From Flavobacteriaceae bacterium (GTDB lineage Bacteria > Bacteroidota > Bacteroidia > Flavobacteriales > Flavobacteriaceae): DNA of 14,591 bases. The position numbers and the translations under genes are program-made. Of this stretch, positions 1-7,438 are shown in pieces; the first letter of the stretch is position 1, and each line of letters starts with the position of its first letter. Location of the stretch: the NCBI GenBank assembly GCA_018623655.1, contig JAAZVG010000024.1:1-14591 (forward strand), in the 5' to 3' direction. The notes below the pieces were generated by a model. The model had not been told where the DNA came from, made no database searches, and saw only the letters and a program-made list of their open reading frames with translations.

Positions 1-926
1 AACCTTTGAATTTTAGTGGAGCTGTCGGGGATTTTGATCTCTTGGTAGATACTAGTAGATCCTATTTAGAGACCAATGAATCTACTCAAATCAAGGTCCT
101 GGTAAGCGGGAAAGGGAATTTAAAATTACTCTCTATTCCTAAGTTAAGTTTACCCTCAGCACTCGAAAAATACGACCCTGAATACACTGATAACGTTCGA
201 GTAAACCGAGAAGGTATGATCGGGGCTGTCAGTAATTCGTATACAGTGGTGCCAAGATATGCCGGAAGTTATCCTGTCGACCCCATTGAGTTTACCTACT
301 TTGATCCCAGCACAAACAATTACAAAACACTCAGCAGTGAACCTTTTGATCTTGTTGTAGAGGGAAGTGCAATACTTCCAACCACCAATCCCTCAACCCC
401 AAAGGCAGAAAATAGCCCTCTAGCTGTTTCTGATAGTTTTATCTCTAATGCCTATCAAACAAGTCTTCAAACAATCCATAATAAGAAATGGTATGACAGT
501 AATCTATATTATACACTTCTATTGTTTCTATTGTTCATGGGGCTTATTGTAAATCCACTATTCAACATCATTCGAGGCAATCTGCGCTCTTCTGATAAAA
601 AAGCTAAAAAAGCACTTCCGAAAAAAATCACAGCACTTTTGAAACGCGCTAATAAATTGGCAGCAGATCAGAATCCCGAATTTTACTCTACAGCCTCTGA
701 AATACTATTTTTAAGTCTAGAAAAACATACCGGAAGTAATCTATCCACATTTTCTAAGCAGGAACGAGAATATAAATTGCAGGAGCTGAAAATTGATGAC
801 GCCTTGATTGAAAGAATAAATACAATTCACGATCGAATCCTTATGGTGAAATATAGCGGAACAAGCAGTGTGCCTTTTAGAGAAGATTTAAAAGAACTTC
901 ACAAAATCATCGAAGACCTTTTGTAG
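1..926 (+). CDS. batD: BatD family protein, C-terminal part (5' end outside window)
   Basis: The reading frame is already open at the left edge, so the protein is cut at its N-terminus; the TTG at position 6 is not a real start. The visible 306 residues begin with the NFSGAVGDF stretch typical of the repeated beta-rich domains of BatD, followed by extracytoplasmic beta-type sequence to about residue 120. A low-complexity Pro/Ser/Thr linker (about 121-140) comes next, then one hydrophobic segment (about 167-188, LYYTLLLFLLFMGLIV). A basic, helical cytoplasmic tail (about 195-306) ends the protein. BatD belongs to the Bacteroides aerotolerance (Bat) set, membrane proteins usually encoded with MoxR ATPase, BatA, BatB and BatE; the biochemical role is unsettled. 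The batE start follows the stop after 4 bases, so the two are surely co-transcribed. BatA/B are presumably upstream, outside the window. Confidence 0.85.
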   Translation, partial: PLNFSGAVGDFDLLVDTSRSYLETNESTQIKVLVSGKGNLKLLSIPKLSLPSALEKYDPEYTDNVRVNREGMIGAVSNSYTVVPRYAGSYPVDPIEFTYFDPSTNNYKTLSSEPFDLVVEGSAILPTTNPSTPKAENSPLAVSDSFISNAYQTSLQTIHNKKWYDSNLYYTLLLFLLFMGLIVNPLFNIIRGNLRSSDKKAKKALPKKITALLKRANKLAADQNPEFYSTASEILFLSLEKHTGSNLSTFSKQEREYKLQELKIDDALIERINTIHDRILMVKYSGTSSVPFREDLKELHKIIEDLL

Positions 927-930
927 ACCT

Positions 931-1677
931 ATGCGAAACTTAATCTTACTTATTAATCTGACTTTAGGGCTAATGTCTTATGGGCAAGAAGTATACATTG
1001 ATAAAGGATTACAGGCCTTTGAAACAGGAAACAAGGCCTATCTAGAAGAAGATTACGCTTCAGCAATTAGGGCCTACCAAGAGGTACTAGCAGAAGGGCT
1101 TCATTCTAAAGAAGTCTATTTGAATTTAGGTAACGCCTATTACAAAAATGGTCAGACAGCGTCAAGTATTCTTTACTATGAAAAGGGCTTAGTCTACTTC
1201 AAAAAAGACACTGATCTCATAAATAATTTACGCTTTGCTGAGAATCAACGTATCGACCGAATAGAACCACTGCCAGATTCTCTTTTAAAGCGCGTTTATG
1301 AGTTTCTTATTGGTCTTATGAATAGCGAAGCTTGGGCTGCAACCAGTTTTATTTTCGCGCTTTTATTTGCAATTACTCGGGTTGCTAAGTCTCGTTTAGG
1401 AAAATTAGCCATCCCTAACTTGATTATTGGTGTATTTACATTTTTAATACTTCTTTTCATAAAAAGTAGTGAGCAAAGAGAAAACTACGCAATTGTTTTT
1501 GAACCTGCTATAACAGTATTAAGTGATCCTAAAATTGACGCATCTGTAATTTTTGAATTACATGAAGGCACCAAAGTAAAACCGATAGAATCCTTTGAAA
1601 GTTTTCAGAAAATTGAAATTGCGAACGGACAATCAGGATGGATACCTACTTCATCGATTCGATTCATCAAAGAATAA
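931..1677 (+). CDS. batE: BatE family TPR/SH3 membrane protein
   Basis: A 248-residue protein. It opens with a short hydrophobic signal sequence (MRNLILLINLTLGLMSYGQ) and then carries tetratricopeptide repeats from about residue 24 to 105 (LGNAYYKNGQTASSILYYEKGL is a clear TPR helix pair, here residues 66-87). Two membrane segments follow (about 133-150 and 159-177), and a C-terminal SH3-like domain (about 185-246, with the GQSGWIP signature at 233-239) completes the order TPR, two membrane segments, SH3, which is diagnostic for BatE. The TPR and SH3 parts probably lie outside the cytoplasmic membrane and mediate protein contacts in the Bat complex. It starts 4 bases after batD and is the last Bat gene here. 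I see no terminator after it, so some read-through into the carbonic anhydrase gene 53 bases on is possible. Confidence 0.85.
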   Translation: MRNLILLINLTLGLMSYGQEVYIDKGLQAFETGNKAYLEEDYASAIRAYQEVLAEGLHSKEVYLNLGNAYYKNGQTASSILYYEKGLVYFKKDTDLINNLRFAENQRIDRIEPLPDSLLKRVYEFLIGLMNSEAWAATSFIFALLFAITRVAKSRLGKLAIPNLIIGVFTFLILLFIKSSEQRENYAIVFEPAITVLSDPKIDASVIFELHEGTKVKPIESFESFQKIEIANGQSGWIPTSSIRFIKE

Positions 1678-1730
1678 TTTCATAATCTTTAAATTCGTAA
1701 ATAATTATTAAATCTAAATTTTAAGTATAA

Positions 1731-2360
1731 ATGCCAACTCAAACAGCAGAATCTCAATCAAAATTGTCACCTCAAGAGGCTATCGAGCTTCTAAAAGAAG
1801 GTAACGCCCGATTTATTAATCGTGAAATGAAAGAAAGAGACTTGATCGCCCAAGTTGAAGAAACTTCGAAGGGACAATACCCTTTCGCATGTGTTGTTGG
1901 CTGCATTGACTCAAGAGTTCCTGTGACAACTGTATTTGATCAAGGAATAGGATCCTTATTTGTAGCCACTGTTGCGGGTAATATTATTAACGAAGATATC
2001 TTAGGTAGTTTAGAGTTTGGCTGTGCAGCAGCAGGTTCTAAAGCGATTGTAGTTCTTGGGCACACCTCTTGTGGTGCCGTAAAGGGGGCTTGTGATAGTG
2101 TTGAACTGGGTAATCTTACAAGTTTATTATCAAAGATCAATGCCTCAGTTAAAGCGACCGATAAACCTGAAGACCCAGCTATTCGAAATTCTTCTAATTT
2201 GGATTTCGTTAATAGCGTTGCAAAAAATAATGTTCAGCACTCGGTTGAGGATATTCGCGTAAAATCGAACGTGCTTAGACGATTAGAAGAGGAAGGCAAA
2301 ATCAGTATCGTAGGCGCAATGTACGACGTTGGTTCTGGTAAAGTTACTTTTCTAGACTAA
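1731..2360 (+). CDS. Beta-class carbonic anhydrase
   Basis: A 209-residue zinc enzyme interconverting CO2 and bicarbonate. The beta-class signatures are intact: CIDSR with zinc ligand Cys58 and the Asp60/Arg62 dyad, then HTSCGAVKGA with ligands His111 and Cys114. The AGNIINEDILGSLEFG stretch (residues 82-97) is also typical. There is no signal peptide, so the enzyme is expected in the cytoplasm. The ATG start gives a normal N-terminal helix (SPQEAIELLKEGNARF) and lies behind a very AT-rich 53-base spacer with no Shine-Dalgarno sequence. It converges on a SulP anion transporter with stops only 12 bases apart. That pairing suggests the enzyme works on bicarbonate that the transporter moves, but this is inferred from position. 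A run of eight T at 2365-2372 follows the stop, without a convincing stem before it. Confidence 0.93.
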   Translation: MPTQTAESQSKLSPQEAIELLKEGNARFINREMKERDLIAQVEETSKGQYPFACVVGCIDSRVPVTTVFDQGIGSLFVATVAGNIINEDILGSLEFGCAAAGSKAIVVLGHTSCGAVKGACDSVELGNLTSLLSKINASVKATDKPEDPAIRNSSNLDFVNSVAKNNVQHSVEDIRVKSNVLRRLEEEGKISIVGAMYDVGSGKVTFLD

Positions 2361-2372
2361 ACGATTTTTTTT

Positions 2373-3944
2373 CTAAGCCTGAATCTTTCGTTTATTCAGG
2401 AGTCGTTCTATCAGATTCGTCGGAGAATTTACCGTTTCATTTTCAAAAATGAATGTGATTGAAATCTTTCTCTCTGATGCTTTTTCTTGAAATTCATGAA
2501 GAATTTCAATAACGTCGTAATCAATAAATACGGTAGCTCTGAAATCGATTTCAAGTTTACTCCCATCAGGCGTTTCTTGAAGTGATTTCAGTATCGCTGC
2601 CTTATTGAAAAAGGTTACCTCTTCAGCTAACACAATACTGCTTAAATTCTCTTCTTTTTTCATATGCATGAAATGAGAATTATTAAAGCTTTCTAGCAAA
2701 ATAATAACTATCGAGGTTGCTAGGCCTAAGATAATACCGATCAATAAATCGGTAAATACAATTCCTACAATTGTAACTATAAAAGGCACAAATTGCTTTT
2801 TCCCTAAGCGATACATCGATTTGAATAACGCGGGTTTAGCCAATTTGTAACCGACCATTAAAAGAATAGCGGCAAGTACTGAAAGTGGAATTAAGTTAAT
2901 CACGTTTGGAAGTATGAAAACCGCGATAAGCAATAAAAACCCGTGAATAATTGCCGATGCTTTTGTTTTATTTCGGGACTGAATATTTGCCGAACTTCGA
3001 ACAATAACTTGAGTGATTGGTAGCCCTCCAACTGCACCTGAAACCACGTTACCTACACCTTGTGCGAATAATTCACGATTCGTTGGAGTAACCCGTTTAT
3101 GGGGATCCAATTTATCAGTTGCCTCTACACATAGTAAGGTCTCTAAACTGGCTACCACACATATAGTAATTGCAACAATCCAAACTTCTGTATTTTGAAT
3201 TGCTCCAAAATTTGGAAAGGTCAATTGGTTAGCTATTCCAGCTCCAAGATCAAAAATAGGAACGGCAACAAGGTGTTCAGAAGAAATCCCCAATAATGCG
3301 TCATCTGCAAATGAGACAGAATACACGATGCCTAGTGCAACAGCAACAATGGGTCCTTGAACAATTCTGAAAATCTGACCTTTATGAGTGAGCACTTTAT
3401 CCCAAAGAATTAAAAGTGCTAAAGAAACAACCGCAATGATAGTTGATCCAGTACTAATTTGCTTAGCCGTCATAATAAGACGACTAAAAGTATTACTGCC
3501 ATCCGACTCAATAAAACCAAGATCTCCTTCCCAATCAGCATCATAACCAAAGAAGTGAGGGATTTGTTTGAGGATAATGATGATGCCTATCGCTGACAAC
3601 ATTCCTTTGATTACTGATGCTGGGAAAAAATACCCAATTACACCCGCTTTCATTACCCCAAGAATTATCTGAAAAATTCCAGCTAAAATTACAGCTACTA
3701 AAAAGGTTTCAAAGCCTCCCAAACTAGTTATGGCAGATAATACAATAGCTGCTAGGCCAGCTGCTGGGCCACTAACTCCTATTTGTGAGCCACTTAAAGA
3801 ACCAACAATAATACCTCCTACAATTCCTGCGATTAATCCCGATATAAGAGGGGCGCCAGAGGCTAATGCAATACCCAAACAAAGAGGTAAAGCAACAAAA
3901 AATACAACGATACTAGCTGGTATATCAGACTTGAGATTATTCAT
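2373..3944 (-). CDS. SulP family inorganic anion transporter with STAS domain
   Basis: A 523-residue membrane transporter. About the first 415 residues are a series of hydrophobic segments with SulP landmarks: SGAPLISGLIAGIVGG and the glycine-rich VSGPAAG near the N-terminus, and ELFAQGVGNVVSGAVGGLP followed by RSSANIQSRNKTKASA in the middle, which is the counterpart of the usual SulP GxxPxTGxxxRTxxNxxxGARTxxA motif. The last ~100 residues form a cytoplasmic STAS domain (around VTFFNKAAILKSL and LEIDFRATVFIDYDVIEIL). SulP proteins move sulfate, bicarbonate or other anions, often with sodium. The adjacent carbonic anhydrase favours bicarbonate, but the substrate cannot be read from sequence alone. 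It begins with ATG and MNNLKSDIPASIVVFFVALPL, a normal family start. An exact TAnnTTTG promoter element lies just upstream. Confidence 0.9.
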   Translation of the reverse strand: MNNLKSDIPASIVVFFVALPLCLGIALASGAPLISGLIAGIVGGIIVGSLSGSQIGVSGPAAGLAAIVLSAITSLGGFETFLVAVILAGIFQIILGVMKAGVIGYFFPASVIKGMLSAIGIIIILKQIPHFFGYDADWEGDLGFIESDGSNTFSRLIMTAKQISTGSTIIAVVSLALLILWDKVLTHKGQIFRIVQGPIVAVALGIVYSVSFADDALLGISSEHLVAVPIFDLGAGIANQLTFPNFGAIQNTEVWIVAITICVVASLETLLCVEATDKLDPHKRVTPTNRELFAQGVGNVVSGAVGGLPITQVIVRSSANIQSRNKTKASAIIHGFLLLIAVFILPNVINLIPLSVLAAILLMVGYKLAKPALFKSMYRLGKKQFVPFIVTIVGIVFTDLLIGIILGLATSIVIILLESFNNSHFMHMKKEENLSSIVLAEEVTFFNKAAILKSLQETPDGSKLEIDFRATVFIDYDVIEILHEFQEKASERKISITFIFENETVNSPTNLIERLLNKRKIQA

Positions 3945-3959
3945 TTAAACAATTTTTTT

Positions 3960-3967
3960 CAAAATTA
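3960..3967 (-). promoter_or_regulatory. Candidate -7 promoter element for the SulP gene
   Basis: On the minus strand this reads TAATTTTG, an exact match to the Bacteroidota -7 consensus TAnnTTTG, 15 bases upstream of the SulP start codon. The expected transcript would have a very short leader. No good TTTG -33 element is found at the usual 17-23 base spacing (the nearest is a TTTA), so the call rests on the -7 box and its position. Confidence 0.35.
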
Positions 3968-3990
3968 AGAATTTATAGTGATTCCTATCC

Positions 3991-4011
3991 TAAAGCCTCT
4001 CAGAGGTTTTA
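3991..4011 (+). promoter_or_regulatory. Inverted repeat ahead of pheS, possible operator
   Basis: The arms TAAAGCCTC (3991-3999) and GAGGTTTTA (4003-4011) pair over 9 positions with one G-T wobble and a 3-base loop. The repeat lies between the divergent pheS and SulP genes, immediately before the TAAATTTG box at 4013-4020, so it would cover the -33 to -7 spacer of pheS. Read on the plus strand it resembles a small terminator, but no gene that could be terminated there is transcribed on that strand. An operator-like role is possible and unproven. Confidence 0.3.
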
Positions 4012-4012
4012 T

Positions 4013-4020
4013 TAAATTTG
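4013..4020 (+). promoter_or_regulatory. Candidate -7 promoter element for pheS
   Basis: TAAATTTG is an exact match to the TAnnTTTG consensus and ends 17 bases before the ATG at 4038. Transcription would start near 4026, downstream of the alternative GTG at 3978, which supports 4038 as the real pheS start. No clear -33 TTTG is visible at the expected distance. Confidence 0.45.
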
Positions 4021-4037
4021 TCGCATATTTTGGGATA

Positions 4038-5057
4038 ATGATTGAAGAAATTAAAGGTCACATAGAAAAAGTCACACATTTTGAAGCTTCAAATACTGAA
4101 GCCTTAGAATCGTTTCGATTAGAGTATCTAGGAAAGAAAGGATTGTTAAATACTTTTTTTGCAGCCTTTAAATCTGTTGCCCCTGAAGACAAGAAAGCCT
4201 TCGGTAAGGTAGTTAATGAATTAAAAGGAAAGGTTCAAGAAAAATTAGATGAGCAAAAAGGAATACTAAAATCTACAAAGAAAAAATCAGGGTCAAAGCA
4301 AGATTTGACTCGTCCGGGTTTTCCTCTTCAAATAGGCTCTAGACATCCCATTTCTATCGTTAGGAATCGAATTATCGATATCTTCTCAACTATCGGATTT
4401 ACAGTCTCAGAAGGGCCAGAAATCGAAGATGACTGGCATAATTTCACCGCTCTTAATTTACCTGATCATCATCCAGCAAGAGATATGCAGGATACCTTTT
4501 TTATACAGACCGATCCTGATATCCTTCTGAGAACTCATACCTCATCTGTTCAAGTTCGTTTTATGGAAGAGAATAGGCCTCCTATTCGAACGATTTCACC
4601 AGGAAGAGTTTACCGAAACGAAGCGATTTCAGCGAGATCTCACTGCTTCTTTCATCAAATCGAAGGGCTATATATCGATAAGAACGTATCGTTTGCAGAC
4701 CTGAAACAAACGCTTCAATACTTCACCACCGAACTTTTTGGAAAATCTGAAATACGTCTTCGCCCTTCCTACTTCCCTTTTACAGAACCAAGTGCAGAAG
4801 TAGATGTATATTGGGGCCTTGAAACAGAGACTGATTACCGAATGACGAAAGGTACAGGGTGGTTAGAAATCATGGGGTGTGGAATGGTCGATCCAAATGT
4901 GCTCAAAAACTGCGGAATTGATCCTGAAGAATACTCTGGTTATGCCTTTGGAATGGGAATAGATCGTATCGCGCTATTGCTTCATCAGATTCCAGATATC
5001 CGGCTCCTTAGCGAGAATGACTTAAGATTCTTAGAGCAGTTCAAAGGGCTGCATTAA
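4038..5057 (+). CDS. pheS: Phenylalanine-tRNA ligase alpha subunit
   Basis: A 339-residue catalytic subunit of the heterotetrameric enzyme that charges tRNA-Phe. An N-terminal coiled-coil arm (SFRLEYLGKKG, then a Lys/Glu-rich helix to about residue 85) precedes the class II core. Core motifs are GFTVSEGPEIEDDWHNF, HPARDMQDTFF, the motif 2 region GRVYRNEAISARSHCFFHQ, PFTEPSAEVD, and motif 3 near the end (AFGMGIDRIALLL). The frame is open back to a GTG at 3978, but the extra 20 residues (MIPILKPLRGFIKFVAYFGI) do not resemble other PheS N-termini, and the promoter box at 4013-4020 would lie inside them, so the ATG at 4038 is preferred. pheT is not adjacent, as in other genomes where the two subunit genes are separated. 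The stop codon is 3 bases from the end of the convergent CYTH gene. Confidence 0.95.
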   Translation: MIEEIKGHIEKVTHFEASNTEALESFRLEYLGKKGLLNTFFAAFKSVAPEDKKAFGKVVNELKGKVQEKLDEQKGILKSTKKKSGSKQDLTRPGFPLQIGSRHPISIVRNRIIDIFSTIGFTVSEGPEIEDDWHNFTALNLPDHHPARDMQDTFFIQTDPDILLRTHTSSVQVRFMEENRPPIRTISPGRVYRNEAISARSHCFFHQIEGLYIDKNVSFADLKQTLQYFTTELFGKSEIRLRPSYFPFTEPSAEVDVYWGLETETDYRMTKGTGWLEIMGCGMVDPNVLKNCGIDPEEYSGYAFGMGIDRIALLLHQIPDIRLLSENDLRFLEQFKGLH

Positions 5058-5060
5058 AAC

Positions 5061-5534
5061 TTACCAATTTAAATACGGATGGTTTACTAAATATGAGTTG
5101 TAGTACCTGTAGTCCTCTGTTACTTCCTTACCTAGCCCAATTGGAGGTTTGAAGTCCTCGGATGCCTCAACAGAATCGAATTCAATTTCAGCGAGCCAGA
5201 GACCGTCATTGTTGCCATGAAATTCATCCAATTCGATGAGATAGTCACGTCTTATCAAATGTCTCGTTTTATCAATTTGATTCGAACAGAGCGCTAAAAG
5301 CTTCTGTCCGTCAGATAGTTTAATAGGGGTTTCTAGCTCTAGCCTCGAACTGCCTTTAGTTTTTTCCTTTATCGTTAAATATGCTGTTTCATCTAAAATG
5401 CGAACCCGCAATATCACATGGTTACCTTCGGCTAGGTAACCCTGTCTGATTTTTTGCCTTTGAGTTGCCTCAGCTTTTAAAATCAATGCCTGTTCAGGCG
5501 TTAATAGAAATTTTCGTTCGATTTCAGGCTTCAT
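5061..5534 (-). CDS. CYTH-domain protein, probable inorganic triphosphatase
   Basis: A 157-residue single-domain protein of the CYTH (CyaB/thiamine triphosphatase) superfamily. It starts with the diagnostic ExExK signature (Glu4, Glu6, Lys8 in EIERKF). It keeps the alternating charged strands of the triphosphate tunnel: RVR at 43-45, TIKEK at 54-58, the SRLELE strand at 63-68, the RHLIRRDYLIELDEF hairpin, and AEIEF at 115-119. Bacterial short CYTH proteins mostly hydrolyse tripolyphosphate or other triphosphates; adenylate cyclase or thiamine triphosphatase activity is less likely but not excluded. It is the last gene of the minus-strand operon, starting 9 bases after the pyk stop. Its length matches the short bacterial CYTH form, with no CHAD domain. 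No terminator is visible after it. Confidence 0.85.
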   Translation of the reverse strand: MKPEIERKFLLTPEQALILKAEATQRQKIRQGYLAEGNHVILRVRILDETAYLTIKEKTKGSSRLELETPIKLSDGQKLLALCSNQIDKTRHLIRRDYLIELDEFHGNNDGLWLAEIEFDSVEASEDFKPPIGLGKEVTEDYRYYNSYLVNHPYLNW

Positions 5535-5543
5535 AGCAGAAGC

Positions 5544-6980
5544 TTATTCCACCTCCGTTACACGAAGGCTATTGACCATTCCCTTTTTCTCTATGGGCAT
5601 AGACGTCAAGGTTACAGCCATATCTCCCTTTCTGAGATAATTGTGGTCTTTAGCGATATTGATAATGTCTTCTACGGTTTCATCAGTAGAAGCGTATCCG
5701 TTATAAAAGTGAGCATAGACCCCCCAAAGAAGGTTTAATCGCCCTAATATTCTTCGGTTATCAGTAAAAGCTAAAACAAACGATTTCGGTCTCCATGCAG
5801 ACACCTGAAATGCCGTATAACCAGAATTAGTAAGTGTCATAATTGTTTTCGCTTCCACCTCGTTGGCAAGAAGTGCTGCATGCTGACATATGGCCTTAGA
5901 GACAAATCGGTTCGTACGAATCAAAGAAGGTTCAACTTGTGGGCAGAAGGTGTCCACATTTTCGACGGCGCGAATAATTGAAGCCATCTTTGCAACAACT
6001 TCAACAGGGTATTTACCTACAGAGGTTTCTCCTGACAACATCACCGCATCGGCACCATCCATTACAGAGTTTCCGACATCGTTTACCTCAGCACGTGTTG
6101 GAGTTAAACTTTCCATCATCGTCTCCATCATTTGAGTTGCAATAACTACAGGGATACGGGCGTCTTTTGACTTTTGAACAAGCTTTTTCTGTAGCAGAGG
6201 AACCTCTTCTGCAGGTATTTCAACACCTAAATCTCCACGGGCAACCATGATTCCGTCACTTAACTTGACGATCTCGTCAATATTGTTGATGGCCTCTGGC
6301 TTTTCGATTTTAGAGATGATGGGAATCTTATAGTCTGAATGCTTTTCAATAAGTATTTGAAGGTCTTTAATGTCTTGTGCGTGTCGAACAAAAGAAAGCG
6401 CAAGCCAATCTACCTGAAGTGAAATTGCAAAGATTGCATCCTCAACATCCTTAGGAGTAAGTGCAGGAAGCGAAATATCTGTATTTGGAAGGTTAACCCC
6501 TTTCTTAGACTTTAAAGGTCCTCCCTGCTCAACTTCTGCTATAACAGTGTCTTTACCGTTGGTTTCAACTACTCTAAAAATCAACTTACCATCGTCGAGA
6601 AGGATGCGCTCACCTGGCTTTACATCATGTGGAAATTCAGGATAGGTCATGTAAACTGCCTGCTTGTTACCGACAAACTTCTCGCCTGTTTTAAAGGCAA
6701 TACGATCACCTGAGGCAACCTCGATATCGTCTTCCATAACACCAACTCGAAGTTTTGGCCCTTGAAGATCTGCAAGAATTCCAGTGTTGCGGCTTAGTTC
6801 CTTGTTTAGTTCACGTATCATCTCAACTCGCTCTCTTACTGCATCGTAATCAGCATGAGAAAAATTAACACGAAAAACATCAACTCCTGCTAACATCATT
6901 TTTCTTAAGACCTCCTTTGAAGAGGTTGCTGGGCCTAGAGTGGCTAATATTTTGGTCTTCTTCCGGTCATGCATAAGCAT
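5544..6980 (-). CDS. pyk: Pyruvate kinase
   Basis: A 478-residue glycolytic enzyme transferring phosphate from phosphoenolpyruvate to ADP. The N-terminus KTKILATLGPATSS and FRVNFSH (residues 36-42) are classic. The active-site stretch ISKIEKPEAI gives catalytic Lys224 and the metal ligand Glu226; VARGDLGVEIP supplies Asp250; and ATQMMETMMESLTPTRAEV (281-299) and DAVMLSGETSVGKYP (311-325) complete the barrel. A C-terminal regulatory-type domain follows. The ATG at 6980 shares one base with the stop of the upstream gene (TAATG); a second in-frame ATG at 6974 (MHDRKK) is an alternative. The position between an IPExxxVDY gene and a CYTH gene in a tight operon implies joint transcription from upstream. 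Confidence 0.96.
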   Translation of the reverse strand: MLMHDRKKTKILATLGPATSSKEVLRKMMLAGVDVFRVNFSHADYDAVRERVEMIRELNKELSRNTGILADLQGPKLRVGVMEDDIEVASGDRIAFKTGEKFVGNKQAVYMTYPEFPHDVKPGERILLDDGKLIFRVVETNGKDTVIAEVEQGGPLKSKKGVNLPNTDISLPALTPKDVEDAIFAISLQVDWLALSFVRHAQDIKDLQILIEKHSDYKIPIISKIEKPEAINNIDEIVKLSDGIMVARGDLGVEIPAEEVPLLQKKLVQKSKDARIPVVIATQMMETMMESLTPTRAEVNDVGNSVMDGADAVMLSGETSVGKYPVEVVAKMASIIRAVENVDTFCPQVEPSLIRTNRFVSKAICQHAALLANEVEAKTIMTLTNSGYTAFQVSAWRPKSFVLAFTDNRRILGRLNLLWGVYAHFYNGYASTDETVEDIINIAKDHNYLRKGDMAVTLTSMPIEKKGMVNSLRVTEVE

Positions 6981-7438
6981 TAGAAAATTAAGTTTGTCCT
7001 TGATTTGATTTGTTGCGAATTTAAAGCATACGCCATTACTATCTCGGGTAAAGTCTTAAGTTTATTTAACATTTCGGCGAAATCTGTATCAGATACACCT
7101 TCAATCTTTAATAGATAATCTGCTTTTTTAAATTCAGGTAGTACATAGTACACTTGTTTAAGCCCGCCTGAAAATAAATCAATCTCCTGCGCTGCTGAGT
7201 CCTTCTCTGTTTTATTGGGTAAAAGTACAAATCGCGCAAACTCCAATTCATTCTCAAACACGTACCATGGAGCGTAGATATGATTGGCAAACTCTAAATC
7301 TTCAGCTTCTCTTCGAAGTTGAACTCCAAGTATTTGATTTAACCAATACACCAACCGATAATCCTCTTCATCACTGTGAATAGCAATAATACTAAGTGGC
7401 TCCTCATCGAGATCGAAACTAAGTACGTGTTTTGCCAT
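6980..7438 (-). CDS. IPExxxVDY-family protein of unknown function
   Basis: A 152-residue acidic protein without signal peptide or membrane segment. It matches a small Bacteroidota family named after an IPExxxVDY motif. Here the motif is LPEFKKADY (residues 100-108), so both the first Ile and the Val differ conservatively. Other family-like parts are the N-terminal strand-forming start (AKHVLSFDLDEEPLSIIAIHSDEEDYRLVYWLNQ lies at 2-35) and a C-terminal end with SRTNLIF. The function is unknown. The gene is fused by TAATG overlaps to rnc upstream and pyk downstream, which implies translational coupling. I recall this rnc / IPExxxVDY / pyk order from other Flavobacteriia, so the context is probably conserved. 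No motif I can see suggests an enzyme. Confidence 0.75.
   Translation of the reverse strand: MAKHVLSFDLDEEPLSIIAIHSDEEDYRLVYWLNQILGVQLRREAEDLEFANHIYAPWYVFENELEFARFVLLPNKTEKDSAAQEIDLFSGGLKQVYYVLPEFKKADYLLKIEGVSDTDFAEMLNKLKTLPEIVMAYALNSQQIKSRTNLIF

Noticed and set aside
6..8. TTG as a start codon for the first gene
   Set aside because: The frame is open to the left edge, and the NFSGAVGDF motif at this point is internal to BatD.
1696..1722. AATAATTATT palindrome and TAAATTTT (7 of 8 to the -7 consensus) upstream of the carbonic anhydrase gene
   Set aside because: The spacer is almost pure A and T, where such matches are expected by chance; the TAAATTTT box would leave almost no leader.
2378..2400. 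Inverted repeat CCTGAAT / ATTCAGG at the 3' end of the SulP gene, near an eight-T run
   Set aside because: The T run (2365-2372) comes before the stem on the plus strand and would be an A run after the stem on the minus strand, so it does not form an intrinsic terminator in either direction.
3978..4037. Possible Phe-containing leader peptide or attenuator ahead of pheS
   Set aside because: The frame has no stop and runs directly into pheS, and the best promoter box lies within it, so it is not a separate leader.
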